Notes: generated by a model not told the origin, from the letters alone. A stretch of 64,000 nucleotides of DNA from Pararoseomonas sp. SCSIO 73927 (GCF_037040815.1 NZ_CP146232.1:682001-746000), one strand, 5' to 3'. Shown: positions 42,078-52,853, counted from the stretch's first letter. A program made the numbers and translations.

Positions 42078-43610
42078 GTGCTGAAACTCCGTCTCGTCGA
42101 GCTGCCGGCGGAAGGCGGCAAGTCCGGGCACGGGAAGGGGAGCGCGCCCCTCGCCCTGCCCGTCCGGCCCGGCGTGGCGCTGCCGGAGCGATACGCCGCC
42201 GCGGCCGCCGCCGCGGGCTTCGACCCCGCCCGTGGCGAGGCGCTGCGGCTGGACGGCGCGCTGGGCGACCGCACCGCCTGGCTTATCGGCGTCGCGCCCG
42301 GACCGACCGGGATGGAGGCCGCCGGCGCCCTCGCCGCCGCCGCGATAGCCGGGGAGGAACCGCCGGGCGGGCGGCGCGGCGTGATCGACGCACGCGGCCT
42401 GCCGCCCGCCGACGTCGCCGCCCTCGCCATCGGCGCGGGGATGCGCGCCCATCCCCTGCCCCATTACGGCGCCACCCCGCCCCCCGCCCTGCGAAGGCTG
42501 GACCTGCTGGTGGAGGACGCGGCGGCGCACGGGCCGGGCCTGGACCGCGCGCGCGCCCTGCTGCGCGGCGCGGGGCTGGCGCGGGACCTGGCGGCGGAAC
42601 CCGCCAACCGCCTCACGCCGCCCCTCTTCGTCGAGCGGCTCTGGGAGCTGGAGGCGCACGGCATCGAGGTGACCGTCCACGGCCGCCGCTGGCTGGAGCG
42701 GCACGGCTACGGCGGCCTCCTCGCGGTCGGGCGCGGCTCCGCCCACCCGCCGCGGCTGGTGGAGCTGCGCTGGCCCGGCCGCACGGAGGCCCCGCCCGTC
42801 GTCCTGGTCGGCAAGGGCATCACCTTCGACACGGGCGGCGTCTCCATCAAGGGCGCCGCCGGCATGGAGGCGATGAAGGCCGACATGGCCGGCGCCGCCG
42901 CCTGCGCGGGCGCGGTCCTCGCCCTCGCGCTGCGCGACAGCCCCGCCCCCGTCACCGCCGTGCTGGCGATCGCGGAGAACATGACGGGCGCCGATTCCTA
43001 CCGCCCCGGCGACGTCCTCCGCATGGCTTCCGGCCTGATGGTGGAGGTGATGGACACGGACGCGGAGGGGCGGCTGGTGCTGGCGGACGCCCTGCACCGC
43101 GCGCGCGGCCTGAACCCCGCCGCCATCCTCGACCTCGCCACGCTCACGGGCAGCATCATCTCCGCCCTCGGCCACCACCGCGCCGGGCTCTTCGGCAACG
43201 ACGACGCGCTGCGCGACGCCGTGATGGAGGCCGGCGAGGCGGTGGGCGAGCCCCTCTGGCCCATGCCCATCGGCGCCCGGCACCGCGAGGACCTGACGAG
43301 CGACATCGCCGACCTCCGCCACTGCCTGCCCCCTGGTGGCGGAGGGCCGGGCTGGGCCGGGAAGTTCCTGCCCGATGCCTGCCACGCCGCCGCCTTCCTG
43401 CGCGACTTCGCGGCGCCGGAGGGCGCGCCTCTCATTTCCTGGGCCCATCTGGACATCGCGGGCATGGACCTGCGGGAAGCGGGGCGCGAGGCCGGCCCCT
43501 ACCCGCTTCCCCCCGGCCCCAGCGGCTACGGCGTGCGCCTCCTGGACCGGCTGGTGGCAGACCGCTTCGAGGGAGAGGCGCAGTGGCTGCGGCCCGCCCG
43601 GCCGCGCTAA
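42078..43610 (+). CDS. Second M17 leucyl aminopeptidase-like protein
   Basis: Tandem paralog of the preceding gene, 510 residues, starting at GTG 42078. The catalytic C-terminal domain is intact: LVGKGITFDTGGVSIKGAAGM, DTDAEGRLVLADAL, LATLTGSIISALGHHRAGLFGNDD. The N-terminal domain shows little resemblance to that of PepA. A Gly-rich LPPGGGGPGWAG insert follows SDIADLRH, where PepA has MKNVGGGRAGGS. This pattern fits the PepB-like or clustered paralogs found in alphaproteobacteria. Probably cotranscribed with pepA and the exported-protein gene downstream. Confidence 0.88.
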   Translation: MLKLRLVELPAEGGKSGHGKGSAPLALPVRPGVALPERYAAAAAAAGFDPARGEALRLDGALGDRTAWLIGVAPGPTGMEAAGALAAAAIAGEEPPGGRRGVIDARGLPPADVAALAIGAGMRAHPLPHYGATPPPALRRLDLLVEDAAAHGPGLDRARALLRGAGLARDLAAEPANRLTPPLFVERLWELEAHGIEVTVHGRRWLERHGYGGLLAVGRGSAHPPRLVELRWPGRTEAPPVVLVGKGITFDTGGVSIKGAAGMEAMKADMAGAAACAGAVLALALRDSPAPVTAVLAIAENMTGADSYRPGDVLRMASGLMVEVMDTDAEGRLVLADALHRARGLNPAAILDLATLTGSIISALGHHRAGLFGNDDALRDAVMEAGEAVGEPLWPMPIGARHREDLTSDIADLRHCLPPGGGGPGWAGKFLPDACHAAAFLRDFAAPEGAPLISWAHLDIAGMDLREAGREAGPYPLPPGPSGYGVRLLDRLVADRFEGEAQWLRPARPR

Positions 43611-43665
43611 TCTGCCGGGATACCCTGCCGCCGCACCCTGCCGCCCCGACCCGGAGGAGCCCGCC

Positions 43666-44220
43666 ATGACGATCCGCGCCGCCATCCCGGCCCTCACCCT
43701 GGCCTCCACCCTGGCCTCCACCCTGGCCCTGCTGCCCGCCACCCCCGCCACGGCCCAGAAGCCCCCGCCGGCAGGGGAGGAGGCGGTGCGCTGCGACTTC
43801 CTGGACGGCCGCAACGAGGGGCCGGGCACCGTGGCCGCGCTGGGCTACCAGGCCGTGATCCGGGACGGCCGCGTGGCGGTGCTGACGCTGGAGCTGCCGG
43901 GCAACCGCACCGGCCGGACGGAGCTGGTGCCCGGCCCGCGCCCCGGCCTCTCCGTGCGCCTCACCGCCTTCCAGCTCCCGAATTCCGGCCCCTGGAGCAC
44001 GGTGTTCAACCACGCCACCCTCTCGCCGGAGGGGGAGGTGCACGTCGAGACCTATCTCGGCAGGACGGACCGTCCGGGCGCCCCGCCGATGCTGAACTGG
44101 TACCGGCTGCGCTGCCCGGTCGGGGCGGCCCAGGGAACTTCTCCGGGATCTTCTCCAGGCACCCCCCCGGCCGGTCCTCCCGGCAGTTCCCAGGGCGCTC
44201 CCCCGGACCGCAAGGGCTGA
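43666..44220 (+). CDS. Exported protein of unknown function
   Basis: A 184-residue protein. Its signal peptide MTIRAAIPALTLASTLASTLALL... contains a 12-base repeat (TLAS units) and ends ATAQ. The mature domain has two cysteines (VRCDFLDG and RLRCPVG) about 115 residues apart and likely forms a small beta domain; the tail is low-complexity Gly/Ser/Pro. Not recognised. The ATG at 43666 follows CGGAGGAGC. It sits between the second aminopeptidase and holC, 7 bases before holC. Confidence 0.7.
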   Translation: MTIRAAIPALTLASTLASTLALLPATPATAQKPPPAGEEAVRCDFLDGRNEGPGTVAALGYQAVIRDGRVAVLTLELPGNRTGRTELVPGPRPGLSVRLTAFQLPNSGPWSTVFNHATLSPEGEVHVETYLGRTDRPGAPPMLNWYRLRCPVGAAQGTSPGSSPGTPPAGPPGSSQGAPPDRKG

Positions 44221-44227
44221 GGGCGGC

Positions 44228-44674
44228 ATGGCGGAGATCGGCTTCTACCACCTGACCCGCACGGCGTTGGAGGTCGCGCTGCCGAAGCTGCTCGGCCGCG
44301 TGCTGGCGACAGGCGGCCGCGCCGTGGTGCGGGTGGGCGGGCCGGAGCGGCTGGCGGCGCTGGACACTGCCCTCTGGCTCTGCCCCGACCCGGACTGGCT
44401 GCCCCACGGCACCCCGGCCTCGGGCGACCCCGACCTGCAGCCGATCCTGCTGACGACGGAGGACGAGGCCCCGAACGGCGCCCGCCACCTCTTCCTGGCG
44501 GACGGCGCGGAGACGGCGCGCCCGGAGGCCTACGACCGCGTCTTCGACCTCTTCGACGGCAACGACCCCGCCGCGCTGGAGGCGGCGCGGGACCGCTGGC
44601 GCCGGGCGCGCGCCGCCGGGCACGCCCTCACCTACTGGCAGCAGGGCCCGAACGGCTGGGCGAAGCGGGACTAA
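44228..44674 (+). CDS. holC: DNA polymerase III chi subunit
   Basis: Clamp-loader accessory subunit that contacts SSB. The 148-residue protein begins MAEIGFYHLTRTALEVALPKLL, with VVRVGGPERLAALDTALW, FLPHG-like LPHGTPASGD, ILLTTEDEAPNGARHL and RVFDLFDGND, all typical. The C-terminal HALTYWQQGPNGWAKRD is the usual end. The start is supported by GGCGGC only, so expression may depend on coupling with the upstream gene 7 bases away. Aminopeptidase-holC adjacency is widespread in Proteobacteria, which supports both calls. Confidence 0.94.
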   Translation: MAEIGFYHLTRTALEVALPKLLGRVLATGGRAVVRVGGPERLAALDTALWLCPDPDWLPHGTPASGDPDLQPILLTTEDEAPNGARHLFLADGAETARPEAYDRVFDLFDGNDPAALEAARDRWRRARAAGHALTYWQQGPNGWAKRD

Positions 44675-44726
44675 GCGCCAGATCGGGTTGTGACCGGGCC
44701 CAGGGGTTAAGGGCAGGGGCGGGGAT

Positions 44727-44746
44727 GGCGGCGTTGAATCGCCGCC
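44727..44746. terminator. GC hairpin after holC, possible terminator without a T-run
   Basis: A 7-base stem GGCGGCG/CGCCGCC with a TTGAAT loop lies about 50 bases after the holC stop in the 144-base gap. No T-run follows, so termination is uncertain. Confidence 0.3.
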
Positions 44747-44818
44747 CCGGCGCCCCCCGGCCCTTGCCGGCCCCGCCCGGGCCTGCCACATCGCAGCGGC
44801 CCTCAGGAGCGCATCACT

Positions 44819-45061
44819 ATGTCCGACGATACCCAGGCCACCGAGACCATGACGGTCGGCGCCCTGATCGCCGAGCTGCAGAAGCTCGACGCCTCCCGCC
44901 CCATCGCGCTCGGCATCATGCTCGGCGGCGAGGACAGCGAGGAGGGCGAGATCGACATCTACGGCATCGACCTCATCGAGGAGATGGAGGCCGAGGACGG
45001 CTCCCCCGCCTACGTCATCGCCTGCGACCTGCGCGGCGCGGACGACGAGGAGGAGGGCTGA
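44819..45061 (+). CDS. Small acidic protein of unknown function
   Basis: An 80-residue, strongly acidic protein (about 23 Asp/Glu) beginning MSDDTQATETMTVGALIAELQKL and ending GADDEEEG. The segment MTVGALIAELQKLDASRPIALG resembles a short helix-turn motif common in small phage and plasmid proteins (TVxxLIxxLxxxP); I do not know its function. No signal peptide or cysteine pair. The start follows CAGGAGCGC. It is separated from holC by 144 bases and is convergent with the glyoxalase-like gene, 7 bases from its stop. Confidence 0.65.
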   Translation: MSDDTQATETMTVGALIAELQKLDASRPIALGIMLGGEDSEEGEIDIYGIDLIEEMEAEDGSPAYVIACDLRGADDEEEG

Positions 45062-45068
45062 GCGGCCC

Positions 45069-45566
45069 TCACTCCGCCAGGGCCGGGCGCCCCTCCAGGC
45101 GCTCGGCGAAGCGGAGCAGATAGCCGTCCGGGTCCTGCACCAGGAACTCGCGCTGGCCGGCCATCCCGTCGCCGGTGCGGTACCAGGCCTCGCGCGGCGC
45201 CTCGAAGAGCGGCCAGCCCGCCGCCTCCAGCCCCTCCAGGATCGGCGCGACCCGCTCCACGGTGATCTGGAGGTTGATGCCGCGGCCGAAGGGGCGCTGC
45301 ATCCCACCCGTCCCCCACCGGCCGTTCCGCTCGCACAGCATCAACTGCGCGGCGCCGCGGGCGGGGCCGTGGGTGAGAAAGGCGAAGCGCGCCGCCGGCC
45401 GGTCATAGGCGACGCGAAAGCCGAGCGGCCCGCACCAGAAGCGCAGGCTCGCCGCGATCTCCGTCACGGACAGCTCCGGCACCAGCGCGGCGAACCCGCC
45501 CTCCGGCACCTGTCCCGAACCCTCGGCGGCCGCGCGGGCGGCGGGGTCGGCAATGCGGTCGGTCAT
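45069..45566 (-). CDS. Glyoxalase/bleomycin resistance (VOC) family protein
   Basis: A 165-residue vicinal-oxygen-chelate fold protein with one repeat pair: ALVPELSVTEIAASLRFWCGPLGFRVAY and REFLVQDPDGYLLRFAERL. The pattern is that of drug-binding bleomycin-resistance-type proteins that lack metal ligands, since the expected metal His in the first module is absent. The start is put at 45566 because ACGGAGCG precedes it; ATGs at 45596 and 45623 are in frame. It is divergent from the DUF4336 gene with 77 bases between. Confidence 0.82.
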   Translation of the reverse strand: MTDRIADPAARAAAEGSGQVPEGGFAALVPELSVTEIAASLRFWCGPLGFRVAYDRPAARFAFLTHGPARGAAQLMLCERNGRWGTGGMQRPFGRGINLQITVERVAPILEGLEAAGWPLFEAPREAWYRTGDGMAGQREFLVQDPDGYLLRFAERLEGRPALAE

Positions 45567-45643
45567 CGCGTTTCGCTCCGTCGCGGGCGCATCCATCCTG
45601 CGCCGATCTCGTTTGCAGGGCACCCCGGCACGGATGCCCGAGC

Positions 45644-46834
45644 ATGATCCCCACCCGAACCCACGGGCTGATCGACTACGGCGTGGCCGCCCTGCTGGGC
45701 GCCCTCTCCACCCGCCGGGAGTTGCACCCGGCCGCGCGGCGGGCGCTCGGCACGGCCAGCGCCTTCCACACCGGCTACGCGCTGGTCACGGATTACGAGG
45801 GCGGGGTGAAGCCCGCCCTCTCCATGCGCCAGCACCTCGCCCTCGACGCGCTGGGCGGCCTCGCCCTCGTCGGCCAGGGGCTCGCCCTGCGCCACGCCCC
45901 CTCCCGCAACCTGCTCGTCGGGCTGGGGCTGGCGGAACTGGCCGTGGTCGCCCTCAGCAGCACCGAGCCGAAGCGCGGCCCGGGCCAGGGCTCCGGCCCC
46001 GTCGGGCGCCTGCTGGGCCGGGACGAGGCCGCCCACGCCCATGCCGTGGGCTACCCGCCGCTGGACGTGCCGAAGCCGGTCGCCACCGATGTCTGGATCG
46101 TGGACAGCGTCATGCCCGGCGCGCCGCTCGGCGTGCGGATGACGGTGGTGCGCCTGCCCGATGGCGGGCTGCTGCTGCACTCCCCCACCCCCTACGGCCT
46201 GGCGCTGAAGGCGGCGCTGGAGCGGATCGGGCCGATCCGCCACCTCGTCGCGCCGAACATCGCGCACTGGATGTTCCTGAAGGACTGGAAGGAAGCCTGC
46301 CCGGAGGCGACGAGCTGGGCCGCCCCAGGGCTGCGGGCGCGCGGGCAGGTGCGCCGCAGCGGCGTCCGGCTGGACTTCGACCTCGGCGAGACCCCGCCCG
46401 AATCCTGGGGCGGCGCCTTCGAGGTGGTGGGCATCCCCGGCGCCATCGGCTTCCACGAGATGGCGATGTTCCACCGCGCCAGCCGCACGCTGCTGATGAC
46501 AGACCTGGTGATGAACCTGGAGCCGCCGAAGCTGCCCGCCCCGCTGCGCCCGGTCGCCCGCCTCTTCGGCGTCACGGAGGGCATGCCGCCGCCCTATCTG
46601 CGCGCCGTGGTGAAGTGGCGTCACGCGGAGGCCTCGGCGGCCGCGGCGCGCCTCCTCGCCCTCGCGCCGGAGCACGTGGTCTTCGCCCACGGCCGCTGGT
46701 TCGAGCGCGACGGCGCCCGGCAGCTCCGCCAGGCCCTGCGCTGGCTGCTGCCGGAGGGCGAGACGGAACCCTCCGGCCCCGCCGAGCCCCTCCGCCTCGA
46801 GAGGGACACCGTCGTCGCGCGGCATCCGCTCTGA
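45644..46834 (+). CDS. Membrane domain fused to a DUF4336 domain
   Basis: A 396-residue two-part protein. Residues about 1-130 resemble an SPW/DUF-type membrane region with several hydrophobic segments ([31 protein letters not shown]). Residues about 150-390 carry DUF4336, a metallo-beta-lactamase-like fold: LLLHSPTPYGLALKAALERIG, HLVAPNIAHWMFLKDWKEACPEAT, and HEMAMFHRASRTLLMTDLVMN. Histidines are present but in positions I cannot assign to metal sites. Function unknown. The start ATG at 45644 gives MIPTRTHGLIDYGVAAL. The neighbours on either side are unrelated genes on the minus strand. Confidence 0.72.
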   Translation: MIPTRTHGLIDYGVAALLGALSTRRELHPAARRALGTASAFHTGYALVTDYEGGVKPALSMRQHLALDALGGLALVGQGLALRHAPSRNLLVGLGLAELAVVALSSTEPKRGPGQGSGPVGRLLGRDEAAHAHAVGYPPLDVPKPVATDVWIVDSVMPGAPLGVRMTVVRLPDGGLLLHSPTPYGLALKAALERIGPIRHLVAPNIAHWMFLKDWKEACPEATSWAAPGLRARGQVRRSGVRLDFDLGETPPESWGGAFEVVGIPGAIGFHEMAMFHRASRTLLMTDLVMNLEPPKLPAPLRPVARLFGVTEGMPPPYLRAVVKWRHAEASAAAARLLALAPEHVVFAHGRWFERDGARQLRQALRWLLPEGETEPSGPAEPLRLERDTVVARHPL

Positions 46835-46887
46835 GCCTCGCGGACCAGCGTCCCACGCCCCTCCGGGCAGAGGGGCGCTGAAGCGCC

Positions 46888-48807
46888 TCACGTCCGCCCG
46901 AACATCCGCGCCAGATCCCCCGGCCCCAGCCGCAGGAAGGTGGGCCGCCCGTGGGAACAGGTGGCGGCGCGCGGCGTCGCCTCCATCTCCCGCAGCAGGG
47001 CCGCCATCTCCGCCGCGTTGAGCCGTCGCCCCGCGCGCACGCTGCCGTGGCAGGCCAGGCGGGCCACGGCGGCGTCCAGGCGTCGCTCCAGCGCCGTGCT
47101 CTCCTCCCACTCCGCCAGCTCGGCCGCGATGTCGGCGAGAATCGGCCCCGGCTCCGGCGTGCCGAGCAGGGCCGGCAGCGCGCGGACAAGGATGGCGCCC
47201 GGCCCGAAGGCCTCGATCTCCAGCCCGAGCCGCGCCAGATCCTCCGCCCGATCCGCCAGCCGCGCGGCGTCGCCCGCCGGCATGTCCACCACCGCCGGCA
47301 GCAGCAGGGGCTGGGACCGCACGCCCCCGGCCACGAGCTGGGCCGAGAGCCGCTCATGCGTCAGCCGCTCATGCGCCGCGTGCTGGTCCACCAGCACCAG
47401 CGCGCCGTCCGGTGCCTCCGCCAGCACGTAGGTGTCGAGGATCTGCGCCAGCGGCCGGCCCAGCGGCCCCTCCCCCGCCCCTTGCGGCAGGGCCGGCGCC
47501 TCGGCCGGGACGGTGAAGGCGCCGGGCGGCAGGGCGAAGCGCGGCTGCACAGGGGCGGGGCCGGGAGGTGGTGGGGCCGTGAAGGCGAAGCCCGCCTCCG
47601 CGAAGCCGCGCGGCGCGGCGGGCGCCTCGTTCGACGGCCAGGGCGTCGCGGCCGCCTCCATGGCCTGCCCGGCGCGGCTGGGCCAGGCGGGATCGGGCGC
47701 GCCTCCGGCCTGGCCTTGGGGCGCCGGGCCCGCATCCCAGCCGCCGCGCGCCATCCCCACCCCCGCCCCGGTGCCGAGCGCCCGGCGGAGCGAGGCGATC
47801 AGCGCCCCCCGCACCCCGCCCGCGTCGCGGAAGCGCAGTTCCGTCTTCATGGGGTGCACGTTCACGTCCACCCGGTCCGGCGGGATCTCCAGGAACAGCG
47901 CGGCCACGGGGTAGCGCCCGGAGGCCAGCACGTCCCGGTACGCCACGCGCAGCGCCGCGCGCAGCAGCGGGTCCTTCACCGGCCGCCGGTTCACCACGAG
48001 GTGCTGCTCGGCCGAGGTGGCGCGGTGATGCGTCGGCAGCGCCGCCAGCCCCTCCAGCACCAGGTCCGGCCAGCTCCCCTGCACGGCCACGCTGGCCGCC
48101 GCGAAATCCGGCCCCAGCAGGGCGGCGGCGCGGCCCGCGCGGTCGGCGGGCGGCAGGTCCAGCGCCGTGCGCCCGTCCACGGCCACCCGGAACCCCACCT
48201 CCGGCCAGGCCAGGGCCAGGCGGCGCACCGCCTCCACGGCGTGGGAGGCCTCGGTGCCCGGGGTCTTCAGGAACTTGCGGCGGGCGGGGGTGGCGAAGAA
48301 CAGGTCCCGCACCTCCACCCGGGTGCCAGGGGCGGCCGATGCGGGCGCCACCTCTCCCACCCGCCCCGCCTCCACGTGGATGGCGTGCGCCTCGCCCTCG
48401 CGTGGCCGCGTGGTGATCGTCAGCCGGGACACCGCCCCGATGGAGGGCAGCGCCTCCCCCCGGAAGCCGAGGGTGGCGATGCGGAACAGCGTCTCCTCGT
48501 CCGGCAGCTTGGAGGTGGCGTGGCGCTCGATGCAGAGCGCCAGGTCGTCCGGCCCCATGCCGCGCCCGTCATCCTCCACCAGGATGCGGTCGATCCCGCC
48601 GCCCTCCAGCGTCACGGAGACGCGGCGGGCGCCGGCGTCCAGCGCGTTCTCCACCAGCTCCTTCACCGCGGCGGCGGGGCGCTCCACCACCTCACCGGCG
48701 GCGATGCGGTCCGCGGTGGTGGAGGGCAGGCGGCGAATGACGGGCGGGCTCACGCCGGAGGGGATGGGGTTTCCGCGGTCCCGGCACAAGCCACGGGGGA
48801 TGATCAT
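46888..48807 (-). CDS. mutL: DNA mismatch repair protein MutL
   Basis: Links MutS mismatch recognition to strand incision. The 639-residue protein has the GHKL ATPase motifs DRIAAGEVVERPAAAVKELVENALDAG, DDGRGM, FRGEALPSI and GTRVEVRDLFFATPARRKFLK. The C-terminal part has DQHAAHERLTHERL, which fits the DQHA(x)2E(x)4E endonuclease motif, plus ACHGSVRAGRRL, CSHGRPT and FGR. So it is predicted to nick DNA, as expected in a bacterium without MutH. The ATG at 48807 gives 18 extra residues; GTG at 48753 (SPPVIRRLP start) looks closer to homologs. Single gene on the minus strand. Confidence 0.95.
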   Translation of the reverse strand: MIIPRGLCRDRGNPIPSGVSPPVIRRLPSTTADRIAAGEVVERPAAAVKELVENALDAGARRVSVTLEGGGIDRILVEDDGRGMGPDDLALCIERHATSKLPDEETLFRIATLGFRGEALPSIGAVSRLTITTRPREGEAHAIHVEAGRVGEVAPASAAPGTRVEVRDLFFATPARRKFLKTPGTEASHAVEAVRRLALAWPEVGFRVAVDGRTALDLPPADRAGRAAALLGPDFAAASVAVQGSWPDLVLEGLAALPTHHRATSAEQHLVVNRRPVKDPLLRAALRVAYRDVLASGRYPVAALFLEIPPDRVDVNVHPMKTELRFRDAGGVRGALIASLRRALGTGAGVGMARGGWDAGPAPQGQAGGAPDPAWPSRAGQAMEAAATPWPSNEAPAAPRGFAEAGFAFTAPPPPGPAPVQPRFALPPGAFTVPAEAPALPQGAGEGPLGRPLAQILDTYVLAEAPDGALVLVDQHAAHERLTHERLSAQLVAGGVRSQPLLLPAVVDMPAGDAARLADRAEDLARLGLEIEAFGPGAILVRALPALLGTPEPGPILADIAAELAEWEESTALERRLDAAVARLACHGSVRAGRRLNAAEMAALLREMEATPRAATCSHGRPTFLRLGPGDLARMFGRT

Positions 48808-48850
48808 CCGCGACAGGGGTGAAGGAAGGATGAACCGCTGGCCGCGCCTC

Positions 48851-50491
48851 TCAGAGGTTCCAGACCTCCAGCTCCTCCGCCCGCACCACCGGCACGACCT
48901 GCCGCGGCCCGGCCTCGCCCCCCAGCAGGTTCACCCCCTCTCCGGCGGCGGAGAGAGGCTGCCAGGCCCCGCCCGCGTCGGAGGAGGGCACGCCGGTGCG
49001 GGCGAAGCCCGACCAGCCCTGCATCATCGCGCGGGACAGCGCCGCCTCGGCGGGGCCGGTGCCGCACTTTGCGGCGAAGTACGGATCGGCGTGGGTGCCG
49101 AAGACGAAGGGGATCTCCGCGCAGTGCGGCACGCCCCGCGCCTTCCCGGCCAGGGGATGGACGAATTCGTAGAGGAAGGCCGGATGGCCCGAGGCCGCGT
49201 GGCGCCGCGCCGTCTCCAGCGCGTCCAGGCGGAAGCGGAGGTCGGTATAGGCCGCCATCCACAGGGCGTTCGGGTCGGCGGCCCCGCCCCGCGCGGCGGC
49301 AGCGCGGCGATAGGCCTCCACCACCGCCTCGGCCGAGGCCCTGGCCTGCGGGCGGCTGCCCTCCTTCAGCGCGCCCACCATCCGCAGCAGCGAGGCGTCG
49401 TCCGTCGGGGAGGGCAGGCCGGGAATGCGGCGCCCCTCCGGGTCCAGCAAGTCGTACCAGAACACCGCCTCGTCCCGCGTGGTGCCGATCAGCAGGGGCA
49501 TCGCGGGCAGGCGGGCGCCGCGCGGCACGGCGGGGATCACCGCGCCGTCCGCGATCGGCAGCACCGGCACGCGCCCGCCGTTCCGCGCGCCCCATTCCCG
49601 CGCCAGCGCCAGCTCCGTCGCGTGCAGCCGCTCGGCAGGCACCTCGCGCAGCCCGGGCAGCGTCGTCTCCAGCCTTGCCGCCAGCGCCTCGGCATAGGCG
49701 GCGGCTCCTGCCACGTCCGGCAGGTCGGGCGGGCCGAGGAAGGCGCCGCTCTCGATGATCATCTTGTGGACTAGGCCACGGTTGGCCGGGTTCACCACGA
49801 TGTTCGCCACGCTGGTGCCGCCGGCGGACTGGCCGAAGAGGGTGACGTTCTCCGGGTCGCCGCCGAAGGCCTCGATGTTGGCGCGCACCCAGCGCAGCGC
49901 CGCCACCTGGTCCTGCACGCCCCAGTTCGCCGATGCCCCCGTCTCCGGGTCCTTCAGCTCGGGGTGGGCGAGGAAGCCCAGCGCGCCCAGGCGGTAGTTC
50001 ACCGTCACCACCACCACGTCGCCGACCCGGGCGAGCGCCGTGCCGTCATTCCCGGCCGCCGCGCCCTCCCCCGTGCGCCAGGCGCCGCCGTGAATCCAGA
50101 CCATGACGGGGCGGCGCCCCTCCAGCGCGGGCGTCCAGATGTTCAGGGTGAGGCAGTCCTCCCCGGTGGCCGCGGGCCTGTCGTAGAGCCAGGTCGCCCA
50201 GGGCGGGATGGTCTGGATGGAGGCCGCGCCGGCCCGCGTCGCGTCCCGCTCCCCCGCCCAGGTCGGCAGGCGCTGGGGCGAGCGGTAGCGCAGCGGCCCC
50301 GTCGGCGGCGCGGCGTAGGGGATGCCCTTGAAGGCCAGAACCCCGTCGAGCGCGGCGCCGCGCAGGGCGCCGGCCGGCGGGCGCGCGACCGGCCCGTCCT
50401 GCGCCAGGGCGGGCCGCCCCCGCAGCAGGGCCGGCGCAGCCAGCGTCGCCAGCCCGAGCGGCCCGAATGCCCGACGTCCGAAACCCGCCAT
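48851..50491 (-). CDS. Carboxylesterase type B
   Basis: Exported alpha/beta-hydrolase of 546 residues. MAGFGRRAFGPLGLATLAAPALLRGRPALAQ looks like a Tat or Sec signal. The domain has IPYAAPPTGPLRY, GEDCLTLNIWTP, WIHGGAWRTGEG (oxyanion region), the nucleophile elbow TLFGQSAGGTS, and GTTRDEAVFWY; the final His is in PHCAEIPFVFGTH. The substrate is unknown; such enzymes cleave various esters. The start at 50491 fits the signal peptide. It lies 43 bases upstream of mutL on the same strand but looks independent. Confidence 0.9.
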   Translation of the reverse strand: MAGFGRRAFGPLGLATLAAPALLRGRPALAQDGPVARPPAGALRGAALDGVLAFKGIPYAAPPTGPLRYRSPQRLPTWAGERDATRAGAASIQTIPPWATWLYDRPAATGEDCLTLNIWTPALEGRRPVMVWIHGGAWRTGEGAAAGNDGTALARVGDVVVVTVNYRLGALGFLAHPELKDPETGASANWGVQDQVAALRWVRANIEAFGGDPENVTLFGQSAGGTSVANIVVNPANRGLVHKMIIESGAFLGPPDLPDVAGAAAYAEALAARLETTLPGLREVPAERLHATELALAREWGARNGGRVPVLPIADGAVIPAVPRGARLPAMPLLIGTTRDEAVFWYDLLDPEGRRIPGLPSPTDDASLLRMVGALKEGSRPQARASAEAVVEAYRRAAAARGGAADPNALWMAAYTDLRFRLDALETARRHAASGHPAFLYEFVHPLAGKARGVPHCAEIPFVFGTHADPYFAAKCGTGPAEAALSRAMMQGWSGFARTGVPSSDAGGAWQPLSAAGEGVNLLGGEAGPRQVVPVVRAEELEVWNL

Positions 50492-50577
50492 CACCTGCCT
50501 CCGCCCCGCGGCACCACCCTTGGCGCCGGCAGAAGTCTGGACCCGCCCTCCATGGGCGCCAAGGGAGGGGCCAGGAT

Positions 50578-52197
<1,620 letters not shown>

Positions 52198-52298
52198 GGA
52201 TACTCGGGGCCTGGGGCCGGCGCGGCGCGCCAGCATCGGAAGGAGGCGTCCGAGAACACGCCCGGTGGCCGGGCGTCAACCGCCCCCGGCGGGCAGGG

Positions 52299-52760
52299 TC
52301 ACGCGGTCCCGTCGCGCAGCGCGGCAGCACCCCGCGTGAGCGGCACGGTCGCCGGCAGGGCCCGGAGCAGGTCGCGCGCCCGCGCCGCGTCGGCCAGGTC
52401 CACGTAGAGCCGCGTCCCCTGCCGGTGGCGGATGGCGAGCCGGGTGACAAAGAACAGCCCCAGCGCGTCCACCTGGGCGATGTCGGCGAAAGGCCAGTAA
52501 TCGGGCCGGAACACCTTGAACCGCAGCCCGTCCGGCGCGATCGCGAGGCGCGCGCCGATGCCGTTGGAGGAGTGCCCGAAGAAGCCGAGCGTCCGCTTGA
52601 GGCCGCGCACGGGAACCTCGGTCACGCCCGCCGCGTCCTGCCACAGCGGCCGGTCCGACCGCTGGCGCAGCAGCAGGATGCACCACACGGTCAGCCCGGT
52701 GGAGAACAGGAGGAAGAGGAAGATCCCGGCCGCGAGGATCAGGACGCCGTCTTCATCCAT
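52299..52760 (-). CDS. Single-pass membrane protein of unknown function
   Basis: A 153-residue protein. The N-terminal segment VLILAAGIFLFLLFSTGLTVWCILLL is a single membrane span with the N-terminus probably outside. The rest has a PH-like beta pattern (GIGARLAIAPDGLRFKVFRPDYWPFADIAQVDALGLFFVTRLAIRHRQG split over several strands) and no catalytic motif I recognise. It is between the ABC-F gene and pgi, all minus strand, with gaps of about 100 bases on each side, so probably its own unit. Confidence 0.6.
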   Translation of the reverse strand: MDEDGVLILAAGIFLFLLFSTGLTVWCILLLRQRSDRPLWQDAAGVTEVPVRGLKRTLGFFGHSSNGIGARLAIAPDGLRFKVFRPDYWPFADIAQVDALGLFFVTRLAIRHRQGTRLYVDLADAARARDLLRALPATVPLTRGAAALRDGTA

Positions 52761-52853
52761 GTCGCACCCGCGCTCGTTGCCGCACCGGCATGATCCCGCG
52801 GCCGCGGGCGGTCGTCAATTCCGCCCGGCAATTCCGCCCGGCCGCGGGGTACC

